Assembly (NCBI GenBank): GCA_902984215.1
Contig: CADWAF010004599.1
Coordinates: 1 to 10,726 of the forward strand
Source of the DNA: Willaertia magna
Taxonomy: Eukaryota; Heterolobosea; Eutetramitea; Acrasida; Naegleriidae
DNA length: 10,726 bases
Direction: 5' to 3'
Position numbers and translations under genes: made by a program. The notes under the pieces were generated by a model. That model saw nothing but the letters and a program-made list of their open reading frames with translations, had not been told where the DNA came from and made no database searches. Of this stretch, positions 1 to 5,714 are shown piece by piece. Position 1 is the stretch's first letter. The number at the start of each line of letters is the position of its first letter.

Positions 1-322
1 GAAGGTATAATTCAAAATTATTTACAAAAAGTTCTCTTTTTTTTATATTGTCAATTGTCATATCATTTATTTGTTTATAAAATTGTAAAAAGGAATTTCT
101 ATAATTATTTTCAGAATAAAATGATATTTTATACTTTTCAAAAAGAAATTGATTTTTACTTTTTACAAAATATTCCCAAATATAATCACTAATTAGAATT
201 TTGTAAATTCGTTTACTTTTTAGTGACATTATTAAGAAATTAATTTCTTCAGGAACTTTTAAAAAAGAAAAAATAATTAATAATTCGTCATCAAACAAAT
301 CTCTTAGCTTTTGAACTGACAT
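1..322 (-). CDS. F-box-like protein, N-terminal part (runs off left edge)
   Basis: An open frame of 107 codons starts at the ATG at 322-320, in an A-rich context of nine A before ATG. It reads without a stop to the window edge, so the 3' end is missing. Residues about 12-54 have the F-box pattern: DELLIIFSFL, then spaced hydrophobics, SLKSKRIYKIL and finally IWEYF. This resembles the usual 'LPdeLlxxIFsyL ... CkrwyxL ... lWkxl' layout. F-box proteins normally bring substrates to SCF ubiquitin ligases by binding Skp1. No substrate-binding repeat is visible in the part present. The motif is degenerate, with VPEE in place of the usual turn, so the family call is tentative, but coding is well supported by length and composition. 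The upstream side carries two E2F-like palindromes (431-442 and 487-498). Confidence 0.55.
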   Translation of the reverse strand, partial: MSVQKLRDLFDDELLIIFSFLKVPEEINFLIMSLKSKRIYKILISDYIWEYFVKSKNQFLFEKYKISFYSENNYRNSFLQFYKQINDMTIDNIKKRELFVNNFELYL

Positions 323-430
323 TTTTTTTTGTGACTTTGCAATTTACAATAAAAAGCTATAACACTTGCCCTGCGCAATGCTCGACAAAATTATTTTCTT
401 AAAATGTGTGGAAAAGAATCTTTCCTTTCG

Positions 431-442
431 TTTGGCGCCAAA
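431..442. promoter_or_regulatory. E2F-type palindromic site, copy 1
   Basis: TTTGGCGCCAAA matches the E2F/DP consensus TTTSSCGC read from both strands. It lies about 110 bp upstream of the F-box-like start codon. Regulation by E2F is inferred from the motif only. Confidence 0.45.
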
Positions 443-486
443 TATTTTGTAACGGTGTGAGACGTTTAGTTTACAATCATGAAATA

Positions 487-498
487 TTTGGCGCCAAA
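487..498. promoter_or_regulatory. E2F-type palindromic site, copy 2
   Basis: A second exact TTTGGCGCCAAA lies 56 bp from the first, in the opposite arm of the inverted repeat. Two identical 12-mers of this GC content so close together are unlikely by chance in this composition, but duplication by the repeat itself explains both at once. Confidence 0.45.
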
Positions 499-578
499 CG
501 AAAGAGTCGTTGCAGAAGTAATCCTTCACTTTCATGAAAGATAAAAAAATAAACAACAAATACCTGTGTAAATTAATA

Positions 579-767
579 AACCAGTAATGATGGAAATGTA
601 CGGAATCCAGAAATGTAATAGTTAAAACAAATTAAGGTAAGTAAATAGTAACAAAGAGCTTAAGAGGGCATAGTTTAAAACGCTGGACGTGGATTGGGAA
701 GTTAAACACAGTCAACCTTTGTAAATGAATTATTCTTGTGCTAGGTCCATTTCCATCATTACTGGTT
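579..767. mobile_element. MITE-like element with 20-bp terminal inverted repeats and TA flanks
   Basis: The left end AACCAGTAATGATGGAAATG (579-598) is the exact reverse complement of 748-767. Both ends are flanked by TA (577-578 and 768-769), the target duplication expected of Tc1/mariner-type transposition. Identity runs 4 bp further out on each side, because the flanks read AATA and TATT. The 189-bp interior has no open frame. It has a slightly GC-richer centre around 665-705. The ends do not resemble those of the transposon relic at 5869-7175, so that element would not be its driver. Confidence 0.65.
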
Positions 768-1038
768 TATTTCAATTCAAACACTAAAACATTCTAATCT
801 TAATAGTCTGTCATTAATAAATTTAACTTTACGTTTAAAAAGAATCCAATCCCCAAACATGTAGAAAATTCAAACCTTAAATTAAAAAAACTATTAAAGA
901 AAATTCTTTTTCAGTTAAATGTATAAATTTAAACATTTTCCTGTTTTTCAAAGATATCTTGTTGATTTCGGATTTCTCACTTTATATTTCTTCTAATTAA
1001 GGTAAATGTTTAATGTTAATTTTGGTGTGTCCATTTAC

Positions 1039-1046
1039 TATTTAAA
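1039..1046 (+). promoter_or_regulatory. Possible TATA-like element of the Gly-rich gene
   Basis: TATTTAAA lies 64-71 bp before the start codon at 1110, which would leave a short 5' UTR. Such strings are common in this composition, and another (TTTATAT) lies near 980. This is a weak call. Confidence 0.25.
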
Positions 1047-1109
1047 CACTATTCAACTCTGGTACATTTTCGAATCAACAAAATCAAATACTTAAAAAAA
1101 TTAAACAAT

Positions 1110-1523
1110 ATGAAGTATCTCTTTGTTTGCGTTCTTGTTTTAATTGCAGGTTTATCAATTGCCAATTGTCAATTTGGATTTAACAATTATGGAACTGGCT
1201 ACTCTGGTGGATCAGGTGTAAATTATGGAACGTATGCAGCACCTTATCAAAATTATGGCCAAAATACACAGGCATACAGTAATCAAGCAGCAGCAACAAG
1301 TTATTCACCTTATGCAAGTTATGGTTCTTCTTACACTGGTCCATGGTCTTCAGGATATGGTGCAAATTCATATTCTTATCCATTCTTTGGCGGTGGCTGG
1401 GGTGGAATTGGATGTGGATTCCCAGGAGGTTGGGGTGGTTATGGAGGATTAGGATTTAGTGGAATTGGTTTTGGTGGTTGGGGTGGCTTTGGTGGATTAG
1501 GAAGATGGGGTGCATTCTGTTAA
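1110..1523 (+). CDS. Secreted Gly/Tyr/Trp-rich small protein
   Basis: This 137-residue protein has a clear signal peptide (residues 1-20, hydrophobic core VLVLIAGLSIA, likely cut near Cys20-Gln21). The mature protein has two zones. Residues 21-90 are rich in Tyr, Ser, Asn and Gln with repeated YG and NYG. Residues 94-134 are Gly-rich with four Trp (97, 108, 124, 133) in GGWGG-like units. It has two cysteines, Cys102 and the C-terminal Cys137, which could pair within or between chains. The composition resembles secreted glycine-rich peptides of nematodes and arthropods, some structural (cuticle, silk-like) and some antimicrobial, but no named family is certain. Codons here are more GC-rich than in neighbours because of GGN. 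Two AATAAA signals follow the stop within 70 bp. It has no intron. Confidence 0.85.
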   Translation: MKYLFVCVLVLIAGLSIANCQFGFNNYGTGYSGGSGVNYGTYAAPYQNYGQNTQAYSNQAAATSYSPYASYGSSYTGPWSSGYGANSYSYPFFGGGWGGIGCGFPGGWGGYGGLGFSGIGFGGWGGFGGLGRWGAFC

Positions 1524-1575
1524 ATTGTTTAACAAAATTTATATTTATTACTTGTGACTAAATTATTATTGTGAC

Positions 1576-1591
1576 AATAAATGTAAATAAA
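1576..1591 (+). terminator. Two AATAAA polyadenylation signals
   Basis: AATAAA occurs at 1576-1581 and 1586-1591, 53 and 63 bp after the stop codon of the Gly-rich gene, which is a usual distance for 3' end formation. Confidence 0.6.
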
Positions 1592-1726
1592 TGTGACTTT
1601 CTTAATTACTATTGACTATAGTTTTTTTAATTTCACCTTTAGTAGTACCAAAAAATTACAATCGATAATTGTAAACTGTTTTGTAAATTGCAGCATTCTT
1701 CAAAAAAATTTGACAATGAAAAACAT

Positions 1727-2023
1727 TTATTTATTAATCCCTTTAAAAAATTGGGAAGTTGAGCCACCATTGATTTTTAAATCATCCACTAAGCTTAAAA
1801 ATTCTTCTTTGCTAGTTGCTCTTTTCCAAAAGGCACACACTTTATCCAATGAATAAGTTTGTAATTTTCTTTCATCCCATGATTGATAAGTTGGATGTTG
1901 TTTCAAGGATAAAAACACTGCTCTAAAGATTTCTGTACGTCTATCTCTATTAAATTCATGTCTCCAATTATTATTATTAACTGGTGGATTTGTGGTGCTA
2001 GGGTCATCGTTATTATTAGACAT
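1727..2023 (-). CDS. Stand-alone KIX-domain protein (MED15/CBP-like)
   Basis: This 98-residue protein has a polar Asn/Pro-rich leader (1-19), then a domain of about residues 20-84. The domain starts NWRHEF, has an RRTEIF helix, DERKLQTYSLDKV in the middle and ATSKEEFLSLVDDL at the end. This order (W near the start, Arg in helix 1, and a final A-[NT]-S-[RK]-[DE]-E-[YF] helix) is the KIX pattern of CBP/p300 and of the Mediator subunit MED15. That fold binds activation domains in the nucleus. Both families are normally far longer, and here nothing follows the domain except 14 residues, with no downstream exon evident. The start codon is preceded directly by an in-frame TAA. AATAAA overlaps the stop codon. 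It could be a dedicated small regulator, a truncated paralogue, or one exon of a larger gene. Confidence 0.6.
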   Translation of the reverse strand: MSNNNDDPSTTNPPVNNNNWRHEFNRDRRTEIFRAVFLSLKQHPTYQSWDERKLQTYSLDKVCAFWKRATSKEEFLSLVDDLKINGGSTSQFFKGINK

Positions 2024-2344
2024 TTAGTGATATGATCGACAATTGTGTGAAGAAATTAAAGAATGAAATGACAGAGATTATCAAGCTATTTTTTTGAATT
2101 CTAATTTTAATTCTTGAGAAAATATTTTCGAACTTTGAAAGGTGATTTAACTTTTCAGCTTTTGTTTCAGATTTGTACTGCATTAAATAAATGTGCTCCT
2201 TTTTAAAACCTCGAAGTCTTCTCCTTTGATTAACTTGACCTCAACTTTTTTGGTTCCTGTTAACAAACAATTCTGCTGCCTGTAACTCAATTCGCTAAGG
2301 ATGCAAGGGGAATGAAAAAAAAAATTATTTTACCAAATTGTTTA
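2024..2344. other. Intergenic, no gene seen
   Basis: This stretch lies between the KIX gene start and the end of the glycoprotein gene, both on the minus strand, and would hold the KIX gene promoter. On the plus strand, two acceptor-like strings ending in CAG (about 2148-2171) are followed by AATAAA near 2184. No open frame goes with them. Confidence 0.5.
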
Positions 2345-3085
2345 TTACAGTAAGAATGTAAAAAGAAAAAGAATACAATTCATTATAATGATTAAGCTGT
2401 AACTTTGATGTGTTATGTTACTACTGTTATTGAGGTAGTCACAAGTATCATTCCACTTAAAATCATATAATTCAAATCTAATAGGAGCTTCTTGCACAAC
2501 ATTCCATTGTGTGTAAAATATTCCACATTTTTGTAAAAAAGGTTCACTGTTTGGCATAGTGTCAACTTCCACTTTACTTGATTGATTTACAATGTCATTA
2601 AAGCAATTTGAATAAACGTCATTTAAATTATAAAGTGGATACCCTTCTGTACCGTGAGAATTAAGATTATTTGAAATTTCTGTCCAGCTATTTCTATAAG
2701 AACGATCTGCAGCTTCGTCATAGGTATATTTCTTATAGCTTCTTTCAATAATATTATATTTTTGTGTGAAATTATTAAAAGTTACAACAATTTTTGTGTA
2801 ATCTGTATTGACAGTGGTTTTTGTTTCCCATCTTCTCATATTGGTGTAACAGTAAGTAAAAGACGATTGCATTTCTTTCTTTTTTATCGTTTCAGTCCAC
2901 AACTGGTATGCTGCTTTTGCTTTTTCCATATTTGCGTTTGTGCTATTGTCGTTATTGGAAATGATGGTTTTTAATACTGGCTTGTGCGTTGAAGTTGTTG
3001 GCAGTACATTTTCACACAAGACAGCCATAGCCACAGATACGACCATTAAGCAAGAAAGAAGCGTCAATAGAAAGCCTAAATTCAT
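2345..3085 (-). CDS. Secreted, probably GPI-anchored glycoprotein of unknown family
   Basis: This 246-residue protein has a strong N-terminal signal peptide (about residues 1-22, core GFLLTLLSCLMVVSVAMA). Its C-terminal hydrophobic tail (about 229-246, SLIIIMNCILFLFTFLL) ends the protein with no cytosolic residues, which is the GPI-anchor pattern. The attachment site would lie in the small polar stretch around Asn219-Ser228. It has at least seven N-glycosylation sequons (Asn47, 105, 167, 212, 219, 220, 223). The mature part has five cysteines (24, 79, 161, 187, 215), an odd number, so one may be free or intermolecular. The Tyr/Asn-rich ectodomain has FTYCYTNMRRW and two YxxxxW-type stretches, but I do not recognise a named domain. 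The stop codon overlaps AATAAA (TAATAAA), so the 3' UTR is very short. A cell-surface or secreted role is inferred. The ligand is unknown. Confidence 0.8.
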   Translation of the reverse strand: MNLGFLLTLLSCLMVVSVAMAVLCENVLPTTSTHKPVLKTIISNNDNSTNANMEKAKAAYQLWTETIKKKEMQSSFTYCYTNMRRWETKTTVNTDYTKIVVTFNNFTQKYNIIERSYKKYTYDEAADRSYRNSWTEISNNLNSHGTEGYPLYNLNDVYSNCFNDIVNQSSKVEVDTMPNSEPFLQKCGIFYTQWNVVQEAPIRFELYDFKWNDTCDYLNNSSNITHQSYSLIIIMNCILFLFTFLL

Positions 3086-3554
3086 TATTGTTTTTGTATT
3101 TTTTTGAAATATGTTAAGCTTGAAATGGTATTAGATAAACGTTAACTAATTTATAGTGAAAACTTGATTGTCGTTGAGTAATGACAAGGTTGAATTCGAA
3201 GCTAAAATGAAACTTGCCAACAGCTAATACTCAATAAAAGAAATTTCATTATGTTTTTTGTACGATAATAATAAAAGATAAAAGTAAACCATAAAACAGC
3301 CTTTTTAAATTGATTTTCTATATACTAGGTCATTGATTTGCAAGTCTAGTTCAAATCTTTTTGCTAGAATTTTTCCTTCAAGTTTGGTTGAAGCACCTCG
3401 CATTCCCGCATAGTCCCCGTCTTTTTAAAAAAAATAAAAATAAAAAAATTTTTAATAAAAAAAAAAATGAGTTTTTCACCCTAAAGTGCTTGTCGGGTTA
3501 GGCATAATTTTACAAAAGAATTTTGCTTCACTATTGTGACACCAAAAAATTCAT
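3086..3554. other. Intergenic between glycoprotein gene and tRNA
   Basis: No protein gene is seen. It should hold the promoter of the minus-strand glycoprotein gene. A GC-richer island at about 3390-3422 is followed by TTTTT. It is preceded by a TATATA string (about 3320) and a 6-bp hairpin (CTTCAA...TTGAAG near 3377-3394). A small Pol III transcript is conceivable but unsupported by any recognised family. Confidence 0.5.
3544..3549 (-). terminator. Pol III T-run after tRNA-Met
   Basis: Six T on the minus strand begin 5 bp past the tRNA discriminator base, as expected for RNA polymerase III termination. Confidence 0.75.
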
Positions 3555-3627
3555 TGCGGGCTGTGAGGATCGAACTCACGACCTTAGGATTATGAGACCT
3601 ACGCGCTACCAACTGCGCCAAGCCCGC
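3555..3627 (-). tRNA. tRNA-Met (elongator, anticodon CAT)
   Basis: The minus strand folds into a full 73-nt cloverleaf. It has acceptor stem GCGGGCT/AGCCCGC, D arm GCGC-AGTTGGTA-GCGC, and anticodon stem TAGGT/TCCTA with loop CTCATAA. The T arm is GTGAG-TTCGATC-CTCAC, with discriminator A. The T.T closing pair of the anticodon stem and the acceptor sequence fit eukaryotic elongator tRNA-Met, not the initiator. CCA is not encoded and there is no intron. The internal promoter boxes are present: A box TGGCGCAGTTGG and B box GTTCGATCC. Confidence 0.97.
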
Positions 3628-3686
3628 TGTTGTTTTCAACAAATAGGTATAGAGTTTTGTAATTATATGTCGTTAATTTTGTTTAT

Positions 3687-4014
3687 TTATTTTTCATCTT
3701 CATCATCTTTATTTGAATATCTTTTATTGAGTGATCTGTACTTTTTTAATCTAATTAATGCTTCAACTTCTTTATAAACATAATTTCCATGATTAATTAA
3801 TTTTTCAATTTCTTCCGATGATGAAACATTTTTATTTTTTAAAAAAGCATTCTTCAATTGTTCTTTTAAATCTTTTTCACTTTTATTTTCTGCCAATGGA
3901 TAATATGGAATTATTGAAATAAATTTTTTATATCTATTCAAAATTAATTTAATAATTTAAAACATTACAATACTTACAAATCAATGACTTTTTTTTTTGT
4001 AAAAGTTTATTCAT
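3687..4014 (-). CDS. ETFRF1: LYR-motif protein, ETFRF1/LYRM5-like, two exons
   Basis: Exon 2 (3933-3687) encodes YKKFISIIPYYP, then KDLKEQLKNAFLKNKNV, then EEIEKLINHG and EALIRLKKYRSLNKRY. This matches the complex-1 LYR family, closest to ETFRF1/LYRM5, a small mitochondrial protein that acts on electron-transfer flavoprotein. Its length (about 85-95 residues) is normal. The intron 3977-3934 (44 nt) runs from GTAAGT to AATAG. Splicing gives an LYK motif across the junction, as expected for the family. The only upstream ATG (4014-4012) is one base out of phase with this frame, and the error point would be the ten-A run at 3998-3989. A polymorphism, an assembly slip or another start could explain it. 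A start inside the intron is not credible because it lacks ATG. AATAAA overlaps the stop. Confidence 0.8.
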
Positions 4015-4058
4015 TTTTTTTTGTTTTGTTTTTAAAAATCGAGCTTAATAAAAAAAAA
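4015..4058. promoter_or_regulatory. 44-bp bidirectional promoter gap
   Basis: The start codons of the LYR gene (-) and the unknown gene (+) are divergent and only 44 bp apart. The gap is almost pure A and T runs, so both 5' UTRs must be tiny or overlap, and the core promoters may overlap too. No specific factor site is recognised. Confidence 0.4.
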
Positions 4059-4598
4059 ATGTCAACAACAACTTTCCAATCAAAAGAAGAAGAAGAATTT
4101 AAATATTTTATTGAAGCAATGTTTGAATTTAATAGAATACATTCTTTATATTTACATTTCCATCTCTGCGAAACTCACAATGAAAGTTTTGCTGGATTTA
4201 TTAATTACAATAATAATAATAACAACATTGAAAAGATTCAACAACAAGAACAATTACTTGGCATTCTTCAATTTTATTTTACAAATTATGATTTTTCATT
4301 AACAATAAATAAAGAAGAAATTATAATTGATAAAGAACAATTTCCTTTACTTTTAAAAATTACAAATAATATAAATTACAATACTATAAATAATAATATA
4401 TTTAATGAATTAGAATTATTTTATTTTCCTTTTTTTAGAAATTGTTTTGAAGTGAAGGAAGAAGATAAAATTAAAATTTGTGAAAAAATTAAATTTACAT
4501 TTTTTAATACAGTCAGTTTTAAAAAAATAAATGCAAATTTTAAAAAAAAAAAAACATTTAAGCCACAAAAAGCAATAATAAAAATAGTAACAATATAA
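4059..4598 (+). CDS. Unknown protein, Asn-rich, 179 residues
   Basis: I choose the ATG at 4059 (context A-run-ATG-TCA). An in-frame ATG at 3984 would add a Phe-rich tail that lies antisense to the LYR gene exon and intron, which is unlikely to be coding. The protein starts MSTTTFQSKEEEEFKYF, with a likely helix to residue about 35 (FIEAMFEFNRIHSLYLHFHL). A run of six Asn follows, then alternating hydrophobic strands with FYFTNYDFSLTI and LELFYFPFFRNCFEV, and a Lys-rich C-terminus (KKINANFKKKKTFKPQKAI). The hydrophobic, beta-like pattern suggests a folded domain, but I do not recognise the family. No signal peptide is seen from this start. AATAAA follows at 4672. It shares its upstream region with the LYR gene, so the two may be co-expressed. 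Confidence 0.65.
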   Translation: MSTTTFQSKEEEEFKYFIEAMFEFNRIHSLYLHFHLCETHNESFAGFINYNNNNNNIEKIQQQEQLLGILQFYFTNYDFSLTINKEEIIIDKEQFPLLLKITNNINYNTINNNIFNELELFYFPFFRNCFEVKEEDKIKICEKIKFTFFNTVSFKKINANFKKKKTFKPQKAIIKIVTI

Positions 4599-4671
4599 TC
4601 AACTATCATTAAATATATTGACATCGTTAGTTGATATTAGTTATCAAATATAGAATTTAAATGTAGACCTA

Positions 4672-4709
4672 AATAAAGAATAAAAAATTTAAACAATTAA
4701 TTATTTATT
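4672..4709. terminator. Converging polyadenylation signals
   Basis: AATAAA on the plus strand at 4672-4677 serves the unknown gene ending at 4598. AATAAA on the minus strand at 4709-4704 serves the gene ending at 4740. The two signals face each other 26 bp apart, so the 3' UTRs of these convergent genes probably overlap. Confidence 0.55.
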
Positions 4710-4739
4710 ATTTTTCAACTAAATTATATCAGTTGTTAA

Positions 4740-5180
4740 TTAAACAAGTAATTGTTGCATTGGATACAATTTGATATCCAATAAATGTTTAAAATCATCA
4801 ATATCTAATTGATTATTTCTGTTAAAATCAAAATTAATTACATCTTTTTCTTCTTTCTCTTCTGACGCATCAATGTCAGAATTACAAAAATCCAATACTT
4901 TTTGTTCCTTTTTTCTCTTTTTATTATATTTCTTTTGTTTTTTTTCGGTTTCACTATCACTTGAATTATTAAAATGACTTGATTTTTTCTTTCTTAATAT
5001 ATATTCCATTTCTTTTAATTTTTCCTTCTTCTTTGCCTTAGCTTTTTCAATTTCTCTATCACTCTCTAATAAGTAATCCTTTAAGTCATCTTTAGTGAAT
5101 CCATTATTTTCTAAAAAAAAATTTATATTTCCAAAGAATAACTCTTTTGTCTTTTTTTTATGATTTTTCTTTCTTGTCAT
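4740..5180 (-). CDS. Lys/Glu-rich protein with EF-hand-like loop, function unknown
   Basis: This protein has 146 residues. The N-terminus is basic (RKKNHKKKTK), followed by a short folded-looking part (ELFFGNINFFLENNGFTKDDLKDYLL). A charged helix or coiled-coil stretch comes next (about 41-66), then an acidic/basic low-complexity part with an NLS-like NKKRKKEQK near residues 86-94. Near the C-terminus, D118-x-N120-x-N122-N-Q124-L125-D126-x-D-D129-F fits an EF-hand loop with ligands at positions 1, 3, 5, 9 and 12. The usual Gly at position 6 is Asn and the final Glu is Asp, so calcium binding is uncertain. Its ATG directly follows the stop codon of the upstream gene (TAA|ATG), with no spacer. 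A nuclear location is inferred from the basic clusters. I recognise no family. Confidence 0.6.
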   Translation of the reverse strand: MTRKKNHKKKTKELFFGNINFFLENNGFTKDDLKDYLLESDREIEKAKAKKKEKLKEMEYILRKKKSSHFNNSSDSETEKKQKKYNKKRKKEQKVLDFCNSDIDASEEKEEKDVINFDFNRNNQLDIDDFKHLLDIKLYPMQQLLV

Positions 5181-5669
5181 TTAATACTTTCTATTGTTCA
5201 ATTTTTTCATCTTTTTTATGAATAATTTCTTAATTGGACAATCATACTTCTTACAATGTCTATTATAATTTAAACTGATATCATCTTTCAATGTGTATTT
5301 GCTTTTGACGTGACCAATTTGATGATATTTAGAGCAATAACGTTGTTGATCTTCTTTGTGTTTTCTTTTTTTAATTAATTTCTAAAGGAATTGAAATAAT
5401 TATAAAATTTAAATACTTACCCATAAGTTTTTCTTACTTGTGGGAGTAAAATGTCTAATATTACTTCTAGATTTTTGTGGAGAACTATTAAATAATGTAG
5501 CATCTTCAACTGTTACAGTTATATTATTAGTTGGAATAGAAGTAACTGTAACTACTGTTGATAAAATTAAACTGAAAGTTGAAGCTGAAGTTGAAGTTGG
5601 TGTGTGTGTTGTGATTATGTTTGTAATTTTATTAATTTCTTGTAAGTTATCAAAAACCAAATGAAACAT
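5181..5669 (-). CDS. Spliced Thr/Ser-rich protein with C-terminal Cys/His cluster
   Basis: Exon 1 is 5669-5421 (83 codons) and exon 2 is 5381-5181 (66 codons plus stop). They are joined in phase 0 across a 39-nt intron (5420-5382) with donor GTAAGT and acceptor TTCCTTTAG. The splice is strongly supported because exon 1 hits a stop inside the intron and exon 2 is open in exactly the required frame. The 149-residue product starts with a Thr/Ser/Val-rich segment (20-60) that is probably disordered, then turns basic. Cys99-x3-His103-x3-His107 and His125-Cys126-x4-Cys131 could bind zinc. The YCSKYHQIGHV string recalls retroviral-type zinc knuckles but lacks the full CCHC spacing. An acceptor-like TTTACAG lies 9 nt before the ATG. 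I recognise no family. Nucleic-acid binding is only inferred. Confidence 0.65.
5382..5420 (-). other. 39-nt intron (GTAAGT...TTTAG)
   Basis: On the minus strand this runs from GTAAGTATTT to CAATTCCTTTAG. It interrupts codon 83/84 in phase 0. The length and consensus fit small-intron invertebrate genomes. Confidence 0.75.
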
Positions 5670-5678
5670 TTAGTTTTT

Positions 5679-5694
5679 CTGTAAAGCAGAAATA
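5679..5694 (-). other. Splice-acceptor-like site just before a start codon
   Basis: The minus strand reads TATTTCTGCTTTACAG and is cut 9 nt before the ATG at 5669. No GTAAGT donor is visible in the 200 bp upstream. It may be a trans-splicing acceptor, or a cis acceptor for a distant 5' UTR exon. Confidence 0.35.
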
Positions 5695-5714
5695 TCCTTT
5701 TTCTTTTTTTTCTT

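Larger units (their letters stand above)
425..504. repeat. 23-bp perfect inverted repeat with 34-bp spacer
   Basis: Positions 425-447 and 482-504 are exact reverse complements, separated by 34 bp. Each arm contains the 12-bp self-palindrome TTTGGCGCCAAA. The arms are a GC-rich island in AT-rich DNA and could form a cruciform or an RNA hairpin. The structure could be a paired regulatory site or the remains of a small foldback element. No clear target-site duplication is visible beside it. Confidence 0.85.
323..1109. other. Intergenic stretch between divergent genes
   Basis: No convincing gene is seen between the minus-strand F-box-like start and the plus-strand Gly-rich gene. It holds the inverted repeat at 425-504, the MITE-like element at 579-767 and AT-rich DNA. 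A minus-strand open frame at 344-559 overlaps the palindrome and has no recognisable domain. It is more likely promoter DNA than a gene. Confidence 0.6.

Noticed and set aside
344..559. Minus-strand 71-residue open frame upstream of the F-box-like gene
   Set aside because: It crosses the inverted repeat with the E2F-like sites and has no domain or start context of note; promoter DNA is more likely.
660..715. tRNA-like or SINE-like core inside the MITE
   Set aside because: No A-box/B-box pair or cloverleaf could be drawn; only slightly higher GC content is seen.
1593..1856. Plus-strand 87-residue open frame
   Set aside because: It overlaps the KIX gene in antisense, and the KIX frame has recognisable domain structure.
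2148..2190. Plus-strand TTTCAG acceptors followed by AATAAA as a possible terminal exon
   Set aside because: There is no open frame of useful length and no donor upstream on the plus strand.
3523..3777. Plus-strand 84-residue open frame
   Set aside because: It runs antisense through tRNA-Met and the end of the LYR gene, both of which are well supported.
3984..4058. Upstream in-frame start of the unknown plus-strand gene
   Set aside because: The extra Phe-rich residues are antisense to the LYR gene first exon and come from A/T runs; the ATG at 4059 has a better context.
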